Positions 16,901 through 23,686 of a DNA stretch of 41,324 bases are shown one piece after another (positions within the stretch are counted from its first letter, which is position 1; each line of letters begins with the position of its first letter). The notes under the pieces are model-generated. The model was given only the letters and a program-made list of their open reading frames with translations. It had not been told where the DNA came from and made no database searches. A program made the translations under genes and the position numbers. The stretch is taken from contig CAJTBF010000021.1 of the NCBI GenBank assembly GCA_910574195.1, forward strand, positions 1 through 41,324, written 5' to 3'. The DNA comes from Lachnospiraceae bacterium (lineage in GTDB: Bacteria; Bacillota; Clostridia; Lachnospirales; Lachnospiraceae).

Positions 16901-18771
16901 GGCCAGAGACGGAACAGACACAGAAGGAGCAGGCGGAAACAGAAAGACTTAAACCACAGGCGGAGCAGACCGGGCCGGGAAGATTGGTCAAGACACCGGA
17001 ATTAGAGGATTTGGACGAGGGTGACGAGATCATTGACCTTGGAGATGAAAAGGATAAGGTTCTTGCGGAAATGAAGCAGTCTTTAGGGGGCAGACAGGAA
17101 ACTTCCGGACACGATGTCAACCAATCTGCAAAGCAGAATGATCTGAAGCCGGAACAGACAGAACCGGAAGAATCGGCAGAAACAGAGCTTGCCTTTCAGA
17201 TAGCAGACCGCTACATCAGCATCCAGGAAACAGAGGGCGGCTATGACTATTCCATTATGGGCTTGGATTATAAGGAAATAGACGGCGGCGTATATGACAA
17301 TCCCGGTATCGGTATCAAAGAAGCGATTAACGAAATCGTGGAGGATTTGAAAATAATTCCTTTTGATAATGGCGCAAGGGGAAATATCCGTGACGGTGAT
17401 AAGCTGATACCGATTGATTATGATGGATTGATGGAGAAGGCGGAGGCGGCAAATGCTGTCATGCCGCAGAGCGCTGTGGTGGCAGATTTCAAGGCAAAGA
17501 CAAATGAACTGTTCCATGAGATCAGCGAAATGAACCCGGCAGAGATAGAGGAAACTGTAAAATGCCATGTTCAGGCACAGTTAGATGAATCCGGCATAGA
17601 CGCTGTGATTGTGGATGCGGCAGTAGCCGGGAGCCGATGCCGGGGTCTGGAGCAGGAAGGCTCTGACCTTGATGTGGTGGTGGAGCTTTCCACGAATGAA
17701 CGGGAAGATGCGCTGTTTGATATGTTAAATGAAAGCGGGCTTCATATCGGCGGTGTAAAAGTGGATATTAACCCGATCACGGCGCAGAGGACGGGGAGCC
17801 TGGAAACGTATCTCCCGCAGGTGGAGGACTATCTGGAGGGAGTGCGTGAAGCCAGGGAGAGAGACCTGGCTGCCAGCATTTCCAGAGAGGAAAACCAAAA
17901 AGAAACGAAAGAAAGCTTGTTCCCGGAGCAGGCAGAAACGGAAGTGACGCTGACGGTTGCGGAGTGCGGCGAGTTCCACAATTTAGGCGAGTTTTATGAG
18001 AATATCCCTACTGTGGAGGAAGCTGTCGCAATCTGGAAACAGATACCGCCGGAGCGTATGCACGGTATCCCCGCAATCGGCGTCAATATCCATACACTGG
18101 GAACGGAGGCGTTTGAGGATGTGGGGATTGACATTTTAACCGGAAAACGGATTGACCTTGATATTTTAGAGTATATCCCGGATATAAAGGGCAACCCGCA
18201 GGCAATGGAAGTGATTGCGGAGCTTGCGGCAAAACTGCCGGAAATGGAGATAGACGGACGTATGAGCGAGGAATTTGAAGCGAAGGTATGGGAAAAGCGT
18301 ATGCCCGATCTGACGCCTGCAGAACAGCTTGCGGTGGAGATTGACCGCTTTACATATGATTATGATACCGCCCTTTACCGTGACAGCAGCCAGAGCATGA
18401 CGGAGAACGTGTCGGAGATTGCGGGAGCCTTAAAGCAGAGGGATACCCACGATATTGCATTGTGGCTTGCCGATATAGCTGCGGACGGAACGGTGCCGGA
18501 GGAAAGAAAGAGGGCTATGGAGCTGCTCGAAAAGCTGGCGGAGTACAAGCCCCTTGCAAAGATTGAAGAAATGGAAGAACAGAATTACAACATGGTGGAT
18601 AATGTGCTGAATAACGGCGCAGGGGAGAAAGCGCAGAAAGAGGAAAACAAAAAGGTACAGGAGAAGCCAGCCGCAAAGCCGTCCTTAAAAGCCCGCCTTG
18701 CGGAGAAAAAGGCGCAGGCGGCAGGACAGGGGCATGAAGAAAACATAAAAAATAAGCAGAGGGAGATGTAA
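13960..18771 (+). CDS. Giant ArdC/YodL/DUF3849/nucleotidyltransferase protein
   Basis: A 1,603-residue multidomain ICE protein; ATG 13960 follows AAAGGAAAGGA. An ArdC N-terminal, ssDNA-binding-type domain (residues about 10-125, VNKGEKGIRILAP) is followed by an ArdC metallopeptidase domain with HETAH at about 210-214 and a downstream EVEAEGIAF that can supply the third ligand. Next come LPD-like modules, a YodL-like region (about 670-800, DQYGIYQLKDN and GHSLSVSDVV), a DUF3849 domain (about 830-950, paralogous to that of the first giant), a nucleotidyltransferase domain (about 1205-1300, with GSRCRGLEQEGSDLDVVVEL), a DUF4316-like domain (about 1327-1430) and a basic tail. Three palindromic-repeat copies lie in linkers. 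Antirestriction on entry into a new host is the likely role of the ArdC part. The nucleotidyltransferase function is unknown; its G-S ... S-D-x-D motif looks intact. Confidence 0.85.
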   Translation: MADAKTEKQKVKEITDKLEEGLKELFESGKYKNYLSTMSKFHNYSVNNTLLIALQRPDASLVAGYQAWQKNFNRHVNKGEKGIRILAPAPYKIKEERDKLDPVTGEIMLDQDGMPQTEEVEIKIPAFRAVSVFDVKQTSGEPIPELEAKELLSTVEGYEDFVKAVTYVAPVPISFEDIPGDSKGFFSPTEKRIAVQEGMSESQTLKTMVHETAHSMLHDKEINKDILAPAKDRNTKEVEAEGIAFTVCSRFGIDTSDYSFHYIAGWSSGRDMKELKSSLDTIRRTASELITGIEGQLRELQRDRELMQGQEKESLLLIQNSDLSEYSLVNVRGMDAAEIIEALSAMNDDDRLSVAAYLESKGAWTTEIANQDTKEFGEYHLDVRYYTDTNEIIDLKAEREWNERAKEPVGADDVILKITHSNGFEVERITNKTPEEVREIMGALTKLEVKDRKNIHDCLESCGADYIPIIVDGGRNSSMPQFNDFEIDLDKKEAVMISHLSPVKQAEGIINRLEFAKTAFSDDERNLIVNYAFKLNDMEKTRELAEHIYYEETEGSQGAALAAIDAQAEIDALPDPMISLWEMEEYGYTWNEMLPLTQGRALELFDRDLPVCLLHEDGSETTVHDRKQITGHGGIFGIEKGDWENEKNFRAMREEPEESGADREAQLLHGDTDQYGIYQLKDNPELRDFHFVGTAELLKRGILSDDFREIQPGNYNLVYAGELSGIHGQSQGEKLNAVFEKFNIDHPADYKGHSLSVSDVVVLHENGVNSAHFVDSFGFTRLPGFMRALEGVKEQDTQKAEPEERQETSGHDVQKPEAGQTEQKTYPAFYGHTLSYAAEHGEVDKYMKSHKFDRECKEAVEETIRQNFDGMHLKHDIVKPLAEKYGAERMAFILANTLQQESWDGRFSRDNKAWASKFYIPENIVHGIDMNRELIVGSHPAVLDGFIGMFRREVLELEKEMSAGQEKAASGQDAQKPETGRPETEQTQKEQAETERLKPQAEQTGPGRLVKTPELEDLDEGDEIIDLGDEKDKVLAEMKQSLGGRQETSGHDVNQSAKQNDLKPEQTEPEESAETELAFQIADRYISIQETEGGYDYSIMGLDYKEIDGGVYDNPGIGIKEAINEIVEDLKIIPFDNGARGNIRDGDKLIPIDYDGLMEKAEAANAVMPQSAVVADFKAKTNELFHEISEMNPAEIEETVKCHVQAQLDESGIDAVIVDAAVAGSRCRGLEQEGSDLDVVVELSTNEREDALFDMLNESGLHIGGVKVDINPITAQRTGSLETYLPQVEDYLEGVREARERDLAASISREENQKETKESLFPEQAETEVTLTVAECGEFHNLGEFYENIPTVEEAVAIWKQIPPERMHGIPAIGVNIHTLGTEAFEDVGIDILTGKRIDLDILEYIPDIKGNPQAMEVIAELAAKLPEMEIDGRMSEEFEAKVWEKRMPDLTPAEQLAVEIDRFTYDYDTALYRDSSQSMTENVSEIAGALKQRDTHDIALWLADIAADGTVPEERKRAMELLEKLAEYKPLAKIEEMEEQNYNMVDNVLNNGAGEKAQKEENKKVQEKPAAKPSLKARLAEKKAQAAGQGHEENIKNKQREM
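16382..16404. repeat. Palindromic in-frame repeat, copy 4
   Basis: Exact arms CTTCTGGACAT and ATGTCCAGAAG with centre G. It encodes ETSGHDVQK between the YodL-like region and the DUF3849 domain. Confidence 0.9.
16865..16887. repeat. Decayed palindromic repeat, copy 5
   Basis: CTTCCGGACAG-G-ATGCGCAGAAA, aligned to the other copies with several changes. It encodes ASGQDAQK in the linker after DUF3849. The palindrome is lost but the peptide pattern remains. Confidence 0.55.
17102..17124. repeat. Decayed palindromic repeat, copy 6
   Basis: CTTCCGGACAC-G-ATGTCAACCAA. The left half is close to the consensus and the right half is altered. It encodes ETSGHDVNQ in the linker before the nucleotidyltransferase part. 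Confidence 0.7.
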
Positions 18772-18775
18772 GGAT

Positions 18776-18982
18776 ATGGATACAATGTTTACCGTGGAAG
18801 AAAGCAATTTGATCTGTATATTTGCAGGAGAGAGCAGGAACGAGGCCATAGAGGATATTGAAAGGGCGCTGCCGTATCTGGAAGATACGGATATGGCGGA
18901 GCTGTCCGGCAGGGTGATCGGAAAACTGCGGGATATGACGGATGAAGAATTTGAACAGCTTGAACTGACAGAAGCGGAGTAA
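18776..18982 (+). CDS. Transposon-transfer assisting protein (TTRAP family)
   Basis: A 68-residue acidic protein that I recognise as the TTRAP (transposon-transfer assisting) family: an N-terminal FTVEESNLICIF, a central helix pair with a run of Asp/Glu, and the C-terminal KLRDMTDEEFEQLEL pattern. It starts four bases after the stop of the ArdC giant, so it is translated from the same mRNA, and a strong terminator follows. Members occur at this position in Tn1549/Tn4451-like elements. The mechanism by which they assist transfer is not established. Confidence 0.8.
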   Translation: MDTMFTVEESNLICIFAGESRNEAIEDIERALPYLEDTDMAELSGRVIGKLRDMTDEEFEQLELTEAE

Positions 18983-18992
18983 ATTACAGCAG

Positions 18993-19044
18993 AACAGGTT
19001 TTCCCTGCCCGGTTTCCATACGGGCAGGGCAAGCCTGTTTTTTT
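18993..19044 (+). terminator. Strong Rho-independent terminator ending the ICE operon
   Basis: Outer stem AACAGG / CCTGTT and inner stem CCCTGCCCG / CGGGCAGGG around a loop GTTTCCATA, then seven Ts. Confidence 0.9.
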
Positions 19045-19102
19045 GCGCCAGCCGGGGAAACATACCTGTATAAAGAATTTAAAAAACAACCCACAGCTAT
19101 CT

Positions 19103-19130
19103 TTGAAGTTTTGACGGTTCACTGTATAAT
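19103..19130 (+). promoter_or_regulatory. Promoter for the zinc-ribbon gene
   Basis: TTGAAG (19103-19108), a 16-base spacer and TATAAT (19125-19130), directly after the terminator and 27 bases before the start codon at 19157. Confidence 0.6.
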
Positions 19131-19156
19131 AGGTGCAGGGAATGGAGGAACTTAAG

Positions 19157-19960
19157 ATGTCAAAAAAGAAAAAACGCCCGCACGGGCATTACTGTAAAAT
19201 ATGCGGTGAGCATAAGGCAAATGAAAAGTTTTCCGGGAAGGGCCATGCAGCCCATATCTGCAAAGCCTGTTCCCGTTTAAGCGCTGCGGAAAAAGCGGCG
19301 GCAATGGATATGAACCGCCTGATGGACTTCCCAATGCGGCGGCTTACGGACAGCGAGAAGAAATGGCTGAAAGCCAAAATGCACGATCAATGCCCGGAGG
19401 TGGCTGACACGGCACGGGAGGTTTTCAATGTCTGTTTTCCCCATGCAGAGCGCAATGCCATGAAAAAGCAGTTTGTTATCAATACATTGTCTTTTGAAGT
19501 ACATACAGAGGTTTACGATGGGTATGGTGATATGGAAATGGCTGACTGCCGTTTTACCATTGACCGGAAAAGCCGTGTGCTGACAATGACAGATTTCCAG
19601 GCAGAGGACGGGGAGCAGTCTGTCACGCTGGAGGGCGGGCAGATGGCGAAGCTGCTGCGGTATATCGTGCATACACTGGAAATCTTTATGTGGGAACAGG
19701 ATTACTGCCTGAAACCTGATGAGGATGATTATTTCACGGCTGTTCTTTTTGATGAAGATTTATACGGGGATGATCTGGAGGAAAGCGGGGAGGATATGCC
19801 AACGGAACCAGAGGGCAGACCGTCCTGGCGGGCACAGGTGGAGTACAGCAACCATACCGTGCAGGATATTTCCAGTTATGAAGATTACCTGCCGGAGCGC
19901 CCGGAAGAATTGTATCTTTCTCTGCTGGAGTATTTTGAGCCGGAAGATGAAGAATTTTGA
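19157..19960 (+). CDS. Zinc-ribbon hypothetical protein
   Basis: A 267-residue protein. The N-terminus is basic (SKKKKRPHGH) and is followed by two Cys pairs, CKICGEHKANEKF and HICKAC (residues about 13-37), which should bind one zinc ion. The middle is alpha/beta (VINTLSFEVHTEV, RFTIDRKSRVLTMTDF) and the C-terminal 60 residues are very acidic. I do not recognise the main domain. ATG 19157 is preferred over the upstream in-frame starts because GGAGG (19144-19148) is spaced to it. It has its own promoter and is separated from the ICE operon by a terminator. Confidence 0.75.
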   Translation: MSKKKKRPHGHYCKICGEHKANEKFSGKGHAAHICKACSRLSAAEKAAAMDMNRLMDFPMRRLTDSEKKWLKAKMHDQCPEVADTAREVFNVCFPHAERNAMKKQFVINTLSFEVHTEVYDGYGDMEMADCRFTIDRKSRVLTMTDFQAEDGEQSVTLEGGQMAKLLRYIVHTLEIFMWEQDYCLKPDEDDYFTAVLFDEDLYGDDLEESGEDMPTEPEGRPSWRAQVEYSNHTVQDISSYEDYLPERPEELYLSLLEYFEPEDEEF

Positions 19961-19992
19961 TGTATACAATTTGGTGTATATGAAACCTTTTG

Positions 19993-20012
19993 GCAAAAGT
20001 GGGTGCTTTTGC
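19993..20012. promoter_or_regulatory. Inverted repeat upstream of hxlR-type gene
   Basis: GCAAAAG (19993-19999) and CTTTTGC (20006-20012) around TGGGTG. It lies 65 bases before the HxlR-family gene and contains GTGGGT, also present in the second inverted repeat after that gene. It is a possible operator. Confidence 0.35.
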
Positions 20013-20077
20013 TTTAGCGGGAACGATATCCTGCCGAAGCAATAGGAAATAGTGGAAAGCGAAAGGAGTATCTGCCT

Positions 20078-20443
20078 ATGAAAATGCGGACAGAATATAC
20101 CTGCCCTTTGGAACTGGTGCATGACATGATTAAAGGGAAGTGGAAACCAATCATCTTATGGCGGCTGCGTTTAGGGGCAACATCCCTGGCGAAGCTGGAG
20201 CGGGATATAGATGGCATTACACAAAAAATGCTGCTGGAGCAGTTAAAGGAGCTGATGGACTATGGATTTGTGGAAAAGAAATCCTATGAGGGATACCCGC
20301 TCCGGGTGGAATATTCCTTAACGGATGGTATGGGAAGGGAGATACTGGAGGCGTTAAGGATCATGCAGCATATCGGGATTGACTATCTGAAAGCAAACGG
20401 CATGGAACATATTCTGGAGGAAAAGGGGGTAGTTCCGGATTAG
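20078..20443 (+). CDS. HxlR-family winged-helix transcriptional regulator
   Basis: A 121-residue HxlR (MarR-like, winged helix) regulator: YTCPLELVHDMIKGKWKPIIL, then LAKLERDIDGITQKMLLEQLKEL as the recognition helix region and VEYSLTDGMGREI as the wing. Cys9 in the YTCP segment matches the conserved N-terminal cysteine that senses electrophiles or quinones in YodB/HypR-type members; that this one does so is inference. It probably controls itself and the PEBP gene downstream, since an inverted repeat lies between them over the promoter region. ATG 20078 has AAAGGAG upstream. Confidence 0.9.
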   Translation: MKMRTEYTCPLELVHDMIKGKWKPIILWRLRLGATSLAKLERDIDGITQKMLLEQLKELMDYGFVEKKSYEGYPLRVEYSLTDGMGREILEALRIMQHIGIDYLKANGMEHILEEKGVVPD

Positions 20444-20463
20444 TACCCACGAAAAAGTGGGTA
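20444..20463. promoter_or_regulatory. Operator-like inverted repeat before the PEBP gene
   Basis: Perfect 7-bp arms TACCCAC (20444-20450) and GTGGGTA (20457-20463) separated by GAAAAA. It ends two bases before the -35 box of the next promoter, a fitting place for HxlR binding. Confidence 0.5.
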
Positions 20464-20464
20464 A

Positions 20465-20493
20465 TTTACTGTCCGGGAACCGCCGCTTATAAT
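20465..20493 (+). promoter_or_regulatory. Promoter of the PEBP gene
   Basis: TTTACT (20465-20470), a 17-base spacer and TATAAT (20488-20493), 34 bases before ATG 20527. Confidence 0.55.
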
Positions 20494-20526
20494 ATCATCA
20501 TAAAATCGGATTGGAGGTTATCGAAG

Positions 20527-21030
20527 ATGAATGTTACGAGCAGCGGTATTGTAAACGGGGTAATCCAGCCTCAATATGGCGGGCATGGGACGCAGTTCAA
20601 TGAAAACGGCATCCCTACCTATTCTCTGCCTTTTACGGTGGAAGATGCGCCGCAGGGAACAGTGTCGGTTGCCATTGTCTTGGAGGACAAGGACGCATAC
20701 CCGGTGACAGGGGGATTTGCATGGATACACTGGCTGGCGGCAAACATAACCCGTTTTGAGATCAAAGAGAATGAGAGCCAGACGGCGGATGACTTTGTGC
20801 AGGGTAGGAATAGCTGGACGAGCATACAGGGCGGAGAGCAGTCCACGGAGCTTTCCTCCTATTATGGCGGGATGACCCCGCCCGATAAGCCGCACATATA
20901 TGAACTTCATGTATATGCCTTGGATAAGATGCTGGATTTGGAGAGGGGCTTTCTGCTGAATGAGCTATACCGTGAAATGGACGGTCACATCTTAGGGCAG
21001 TTTACTCTGAAAGGGATGTATGAAAATTAG
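20527..21030 (+). CDS. YbhB/YbcL-type phosphatidylethanolamine-binding protein family
   Basis: A 167-residue protein of the PEBP fold. The ligand-pocket motifs are visible: LEDKDAYPVTGGFAWIHWLAANI (Asp and His near residues 52-71) and the second motif YGGMTPPDKPHIYELHVYALD. Bacterial members are small cytoplasmic proteins whose ligand is generally unknown. Pairing with an HxlR regulator is frequent, so it may be part of an electrophile or redox response. Its end overlaps the start of the next, broken gene by 11 bases. Confidence 0.9.
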   Translation: MNVTSSGIVNGVIQPQYGGHGTQFNENGIPTYSLPFTVEDAPQGTVSVAIVLEDKDAYPVTGGFAWIHWLAANITRFEIKENESQTADDFVQGRNSWTSIQGGEQSTELSSYYGGMTPPDKPHIYELHVYALDKMLDLERGFLLNELYREMDGHILGQFTLKGMYEN

Positions 21031-21557
21031 CTGTCTGAAAGTCGGCGGGCGCACAATAAAAACAGTTGTGGCAGTATTCCTGTGCTTGATGACAGGCATA
21101 ATAAGAAAATCAGACACGGCATTTTATGCCGCCATTGCCGCTATGCTATGTATCCAGAGGACTGCGGAGGACAGTCTCCGTGAAGCGTTTAACCGGGAGG
21201 TGGCTACGGTTATTGGCTGGATAGGGGGTATGCTCGTCCTGCTGATCGAGGAATGTCTGGTGTATTCCATATGAAGTGCTGCGATACTTATTTTTATCGG
21301 TGCTTCTTATTCCCATCATCAATTTTTCTGTTTTGATAAAACGGGAAAAAGGGACATTCCTCATGTGCGTTGTTTTTCTGTGCATTACTGTGACGCATGG
21401 AAATGATGAAAGCCCTTTGTCATTTGGGGCTGCACGGATTTTGGATACTACGATTGGCATTGTGATTGCCTTGATAATAAACCAGTTTCCAATCCACCGT
21501 ATATTGACTAAAGGAAAGCGGGTACTGTGCCGCTTGCGCAATCATGGAGCATTTTGA
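21020..21557 (+). pseudogene. Aromatic-acid-exporter-like (ArAE/FUSC) membrane protein, frameshifted
   Basis: Two frames join into one protein. The first (21020-21274) has VGGRTIKTVVAVFL, a transmembrane stretch, AAIAAMLCIQRTAEDS and a further membrane helix. The second (to 21557) continues with EVLRYLFLSVLLIPIINF and VLDTTIGIVIALIINQF. Together they match the N-terminal membrane domain of the ArAE_1 (YqjA/FUSC-like) family. The break is at about 21270-21275: the first frame stops with TGA just after VYSI, and the GAA GTG CTG CGA that should follow is in the next frame, so one base has been gained or two lost. It probably makes no full-length transporter unless this is a sequencing slip. Confidence 0.7.
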
Positions 21558-21729
21558 TAATCCGTCAATAGCTTGTGTGGCTTATCGGCAAAGTACGGAA
21601 AACCTCAAATCTTATATGCAGCACCAGTGGAGCCTTGTAGGAGGAATGGCTGGCACGTTCAGGGAGATGGATTTTGTACTGCAAGATGAATATTTAAGGG
21701 CAGAAAAAGGAAAGAGGTGGCAGAACTGA
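21544..21729 (+). CDS. Short unrecognised frame before the response regulator
   Basis: A 61-residue frame (MEHFDNPSIACVAYRQ...) overlapping both the end of the broken exporter and the first bases of the response regulator. There is no clear ribosome site and no recognised domain. The composition is plausible for protein (NLKSYMQHQW, GTFREMDFVLQDEYL), so it may be the C-terminal remnant of a gene partly deleted here, or non-coding. Confidence 0.25.
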   Translation: MEHFDNPSIACVAYRQSTENLKSYMQHQWSLVGGMAGTFREMDFVLQDEYLRAEKGKRWQN

Positions 21730-22442
21730 AACGGATTGCGATATGTGATGATGAAATCGGCACCTGTTCTGATTTGGAAAAAATAGTTCTGGATTTTGCG
21801 GACCGCCGGGCTTTGCAGATTGAAACGGAAGTCTTCTATTCCGGGGAGGCATTTTACCGTTCCATTCAGGAGCAGTGCCTGTATGACTTATGTTTTCTGG
21901 ATATCCAGCTTTTGGAGCTGGATGGCGTGCAGGTCGGCAGGCAAATCAGGGAGCAGCTTGGAAACGATAAGATCAGCATTGTTTATATTTCTTCTAAAGA
22001 AACCTATGCCATGAGCCTGTTCCAGGTGCGTCCCCTGGACTTCCTGATCAAGCCGCTCACCAAAGAGAAAGTGGCTGCTGTATTGGAGCAGTTCATAAGG
22101 TTGAGTGAAGCCAATAAGAATGAATTTTATTATCATGCAGGGAAGTCAGTCTGCAGGCTGTATCTGGATGAGATACACTACTTTGCCTGCAATGGCAGGA
22201 AGGTTGAAATATATACCAGTTCGGGGCAGAAGGAATTTTACGGTGCCATGCGGGAGGTATGGGAGCAGGTGGAGGGAAAAGGATTCTGGATCATCCATAA
22301 ATCCTATATCGTAAACACAGCGTTTGTTTCGATTTATCATTACGATTCTGTTCAGATGACGGACGGCACGCGCCTGCCGATCAGCCAGAAGTACCGGAAA
22401 GCAATGAAAGAGAATTTAACGGAAAGGTATCAAAGGGGGTGA
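21717..22442 (+). CDS. LytTR-family (AgrA-like) response regulator
   Basis: A 241-residue two-domain regulator. The receiver domain (residues 1-125) has the acidic pair Asp11-Asp12 in RIAICDDE, the phospho-acceptor Asp62 in LCFLDIQLLELDG, and the LDFLIKPL lysine. The LytTR DNA-binding domain (about 135-240) shows LYLDEIHYFACNGRKVEIYT and FWIIHKSYIVNTAFV, typical of AgrA, VirR and ComE. These factors bind pairs of short direct repeats about two helical turns apart. It starts at GTG 21717 after AAAGGAAAG and overlaps the sensor kinase gene by four bases (GTGA), so they form a translationally coupled pair. The natural target is probably the downstream transporter operon. Confidence 0.9.
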   Translation: MAELKRIAICDDEIGTCSDLEKIVLDFADRRALQIETEVFYSGEAFYRSIQEQCLYDLCFLDIQLLELDGVQVGRQIREQLGNDKISIVYISSKETYAMSLFQVRPLDFLIKPLTKEKVAAVLEQFIRLSEANKNEFYYHAGKSVCRLYLDEIHYFACNGRKVEIYTSSGQKEFYGAMREVWEQVEGKGFWIIHKSYIVNTAFVSIYHYDSVQMTDGTRLPISQKYRKAMKENLTERYQRG

Positions 22443-23524
22443 GGCAGGTGTCTATCGTGAAAAGTCTTGTCATCATACTGGCGGCAGTCCGCATCTACCT
22501 TTATATGCGCTGTTTTTCTGTCTGCATTGGAAAGTGCAGGATTTCCAAGAAAATTGTGACAGCCCTCTTTACAGTGCTGTGGATATTTGAGGGCTTTCTC
22601 GTAAGCGTTTCCTATATTGGGCAGGGAATTGCCGCGATGGACCTGTTCTTTTTGCTGGTAGAGATTCCGTTTTTATCAGCAATGTCTTTCTGCTGCCAGG
22701 GCAAAGTGGCACGGCGTCTGCTGATGGCGGTTATCCTCCCCACGGTATACTGGATCGGGAAATGGAGCATTGCGTCTGTTCTTTTTAAGACGGTTGCTGA
22801 CAGCCGCCAGTATTTAATCGTTACATCCATTTCTGTCAGTTTATTTTTTGTTTTTGGGATGATTCTGGAGAAAGCAGGTAAATCCCGGCAGGAGCGGGAG
22901 CGTGAGCTGCTGGAGCAGGAGATCCGCATCTATGAGAACCAGTTCGGCATCATAAGGCAGTCGCAGCATAATATCCGCGCCTTGAAGCACGATATGAAGC
23001 ACCACATAAAAATGCTCACGGATATGGTGTCCGGAGGGGAAACCGAAGAGGCGCTTAAGTATCTTGCGTCAATGGGGGCATTTATGGAGAACAGCGGGGA
23101 ATATGTCGCCACCGGGAACGAAAAGATTGACAGTATCCTGAATTACATGATCTCAAAAGCAAAGAATTCAGGCGTTGATGTCTCCTGGAAAATCCAGATT
23201 CCGGAGCATCTAGGAATCCCCGTTTTCGACATCAATGTGATCTTAAGCAATCTGTTTGAAAATGCCATGAATGCCCTGACGGATGTAACGGAACCGGCAT
23301 TCCGCATCATGATGAGATATGACCGGGGCATCCTCTGCATCAGCACACAGAATAATTGTTCCGGGAAAGGGCAGACATCCGGGGCTTCCAAAGAGCATGG
23401 GTTTGGGCTGAAAAATATCCGGAGGATTGTAGAGAAGTATCGTGGAAGCCTGACGGCATCGGTCCGGGATGGGGATTTCCACGCCAGTGTCCTCCTGTTT
23501 TTGGAAGACGCAGATACAGAATGA
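22439..23524 (+). CDS. AgrC-like membrane sensor histidine kinase (GHKL)
   Basis: A 361-residue kinase: five or so hydrophobic segments in residues 5-145, a short coiled-coil (QERERELLEQEIRIYENQF), the phospho-acceptor His184 in ALKHDMKHH, an N-box FDINVILSNLFENAMNAL and a G-box HGFGLKNIRRIVEKYRG. These are the features of the HPK10/AgrC class, which usually sense peptides through the membrane domain. GTG 22439 overlaps the stop of the response regulator. Followed by a terminator; the transporter genes downstream have a separate promoter candidate. Confidence 0.9.
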   Translation: MRQVSIVKSLVIILAAVRIYLYMRCFSVCIGKCRISKKIVTALFTVLWIFEGFLVSVSYIGQGIAAMDLFFLLVEIPFLSAMSFCCQGKVARRLLMAVILPTVYWIGKWSIASVLFKTVADSRQYLIVTSISVSLFFVFGMILEKAGKSRQERERELLEQEIRIYENQFGIIRQSQHNIRALKHDMKHHIKMLTDMVSGGETEEALKYLASMGAFMENSGEYVATGNEKIDSILNYMISKAKNSGVDVSWKIQIPEHLGIPVFDINVILSNLFENAMNALTDVTEPAFRIMMRYDRGILCISTQNNCSGKGQTSGASKEHGFGLKNIRRIVEKYRGSLTASVRDGDFHASVLLFLEDADTE

Positions 23525-23557
23525 TTTTCTTTCATATGCGATATATAGTGAGCAGGG

Positions 23558-23592
23558 AGTCCGGCAGAATATTCCGGACTTCTTATTTTTTA
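23558..23592 (+). terminator. Terminator after the sensor kinase
   Basis: AGTCCGG (23558-23564) pairs with CCGGACT (23574-23580), extended by wobble pairs, then TCTTATTTTTT. Confidence 0.75.
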
Positions 23593-23610
23593 CCCGCAAA
23601 CGTTTAATTT

Positions 23611-23639
23611 TTGCAATGAGCCGCCATGAAGGGCATTAT
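23611..23639 (+). promoter_or_regulatory. Promoter candidate for the acyltransferase-ABC operon
   Basis: TTGCAA (23611-23616), a 17-base spacer and CATTAT (23634-23639). The palindrome AAACGTTT lies just upstream. No clear pair of LytTR direct repeats is seen. Confidence 0.4.
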
Positions 23640-23686
23640 CTGTTATGCTGAAAACATGAAATAATGATTTGACAGGAGTGGTGTTT

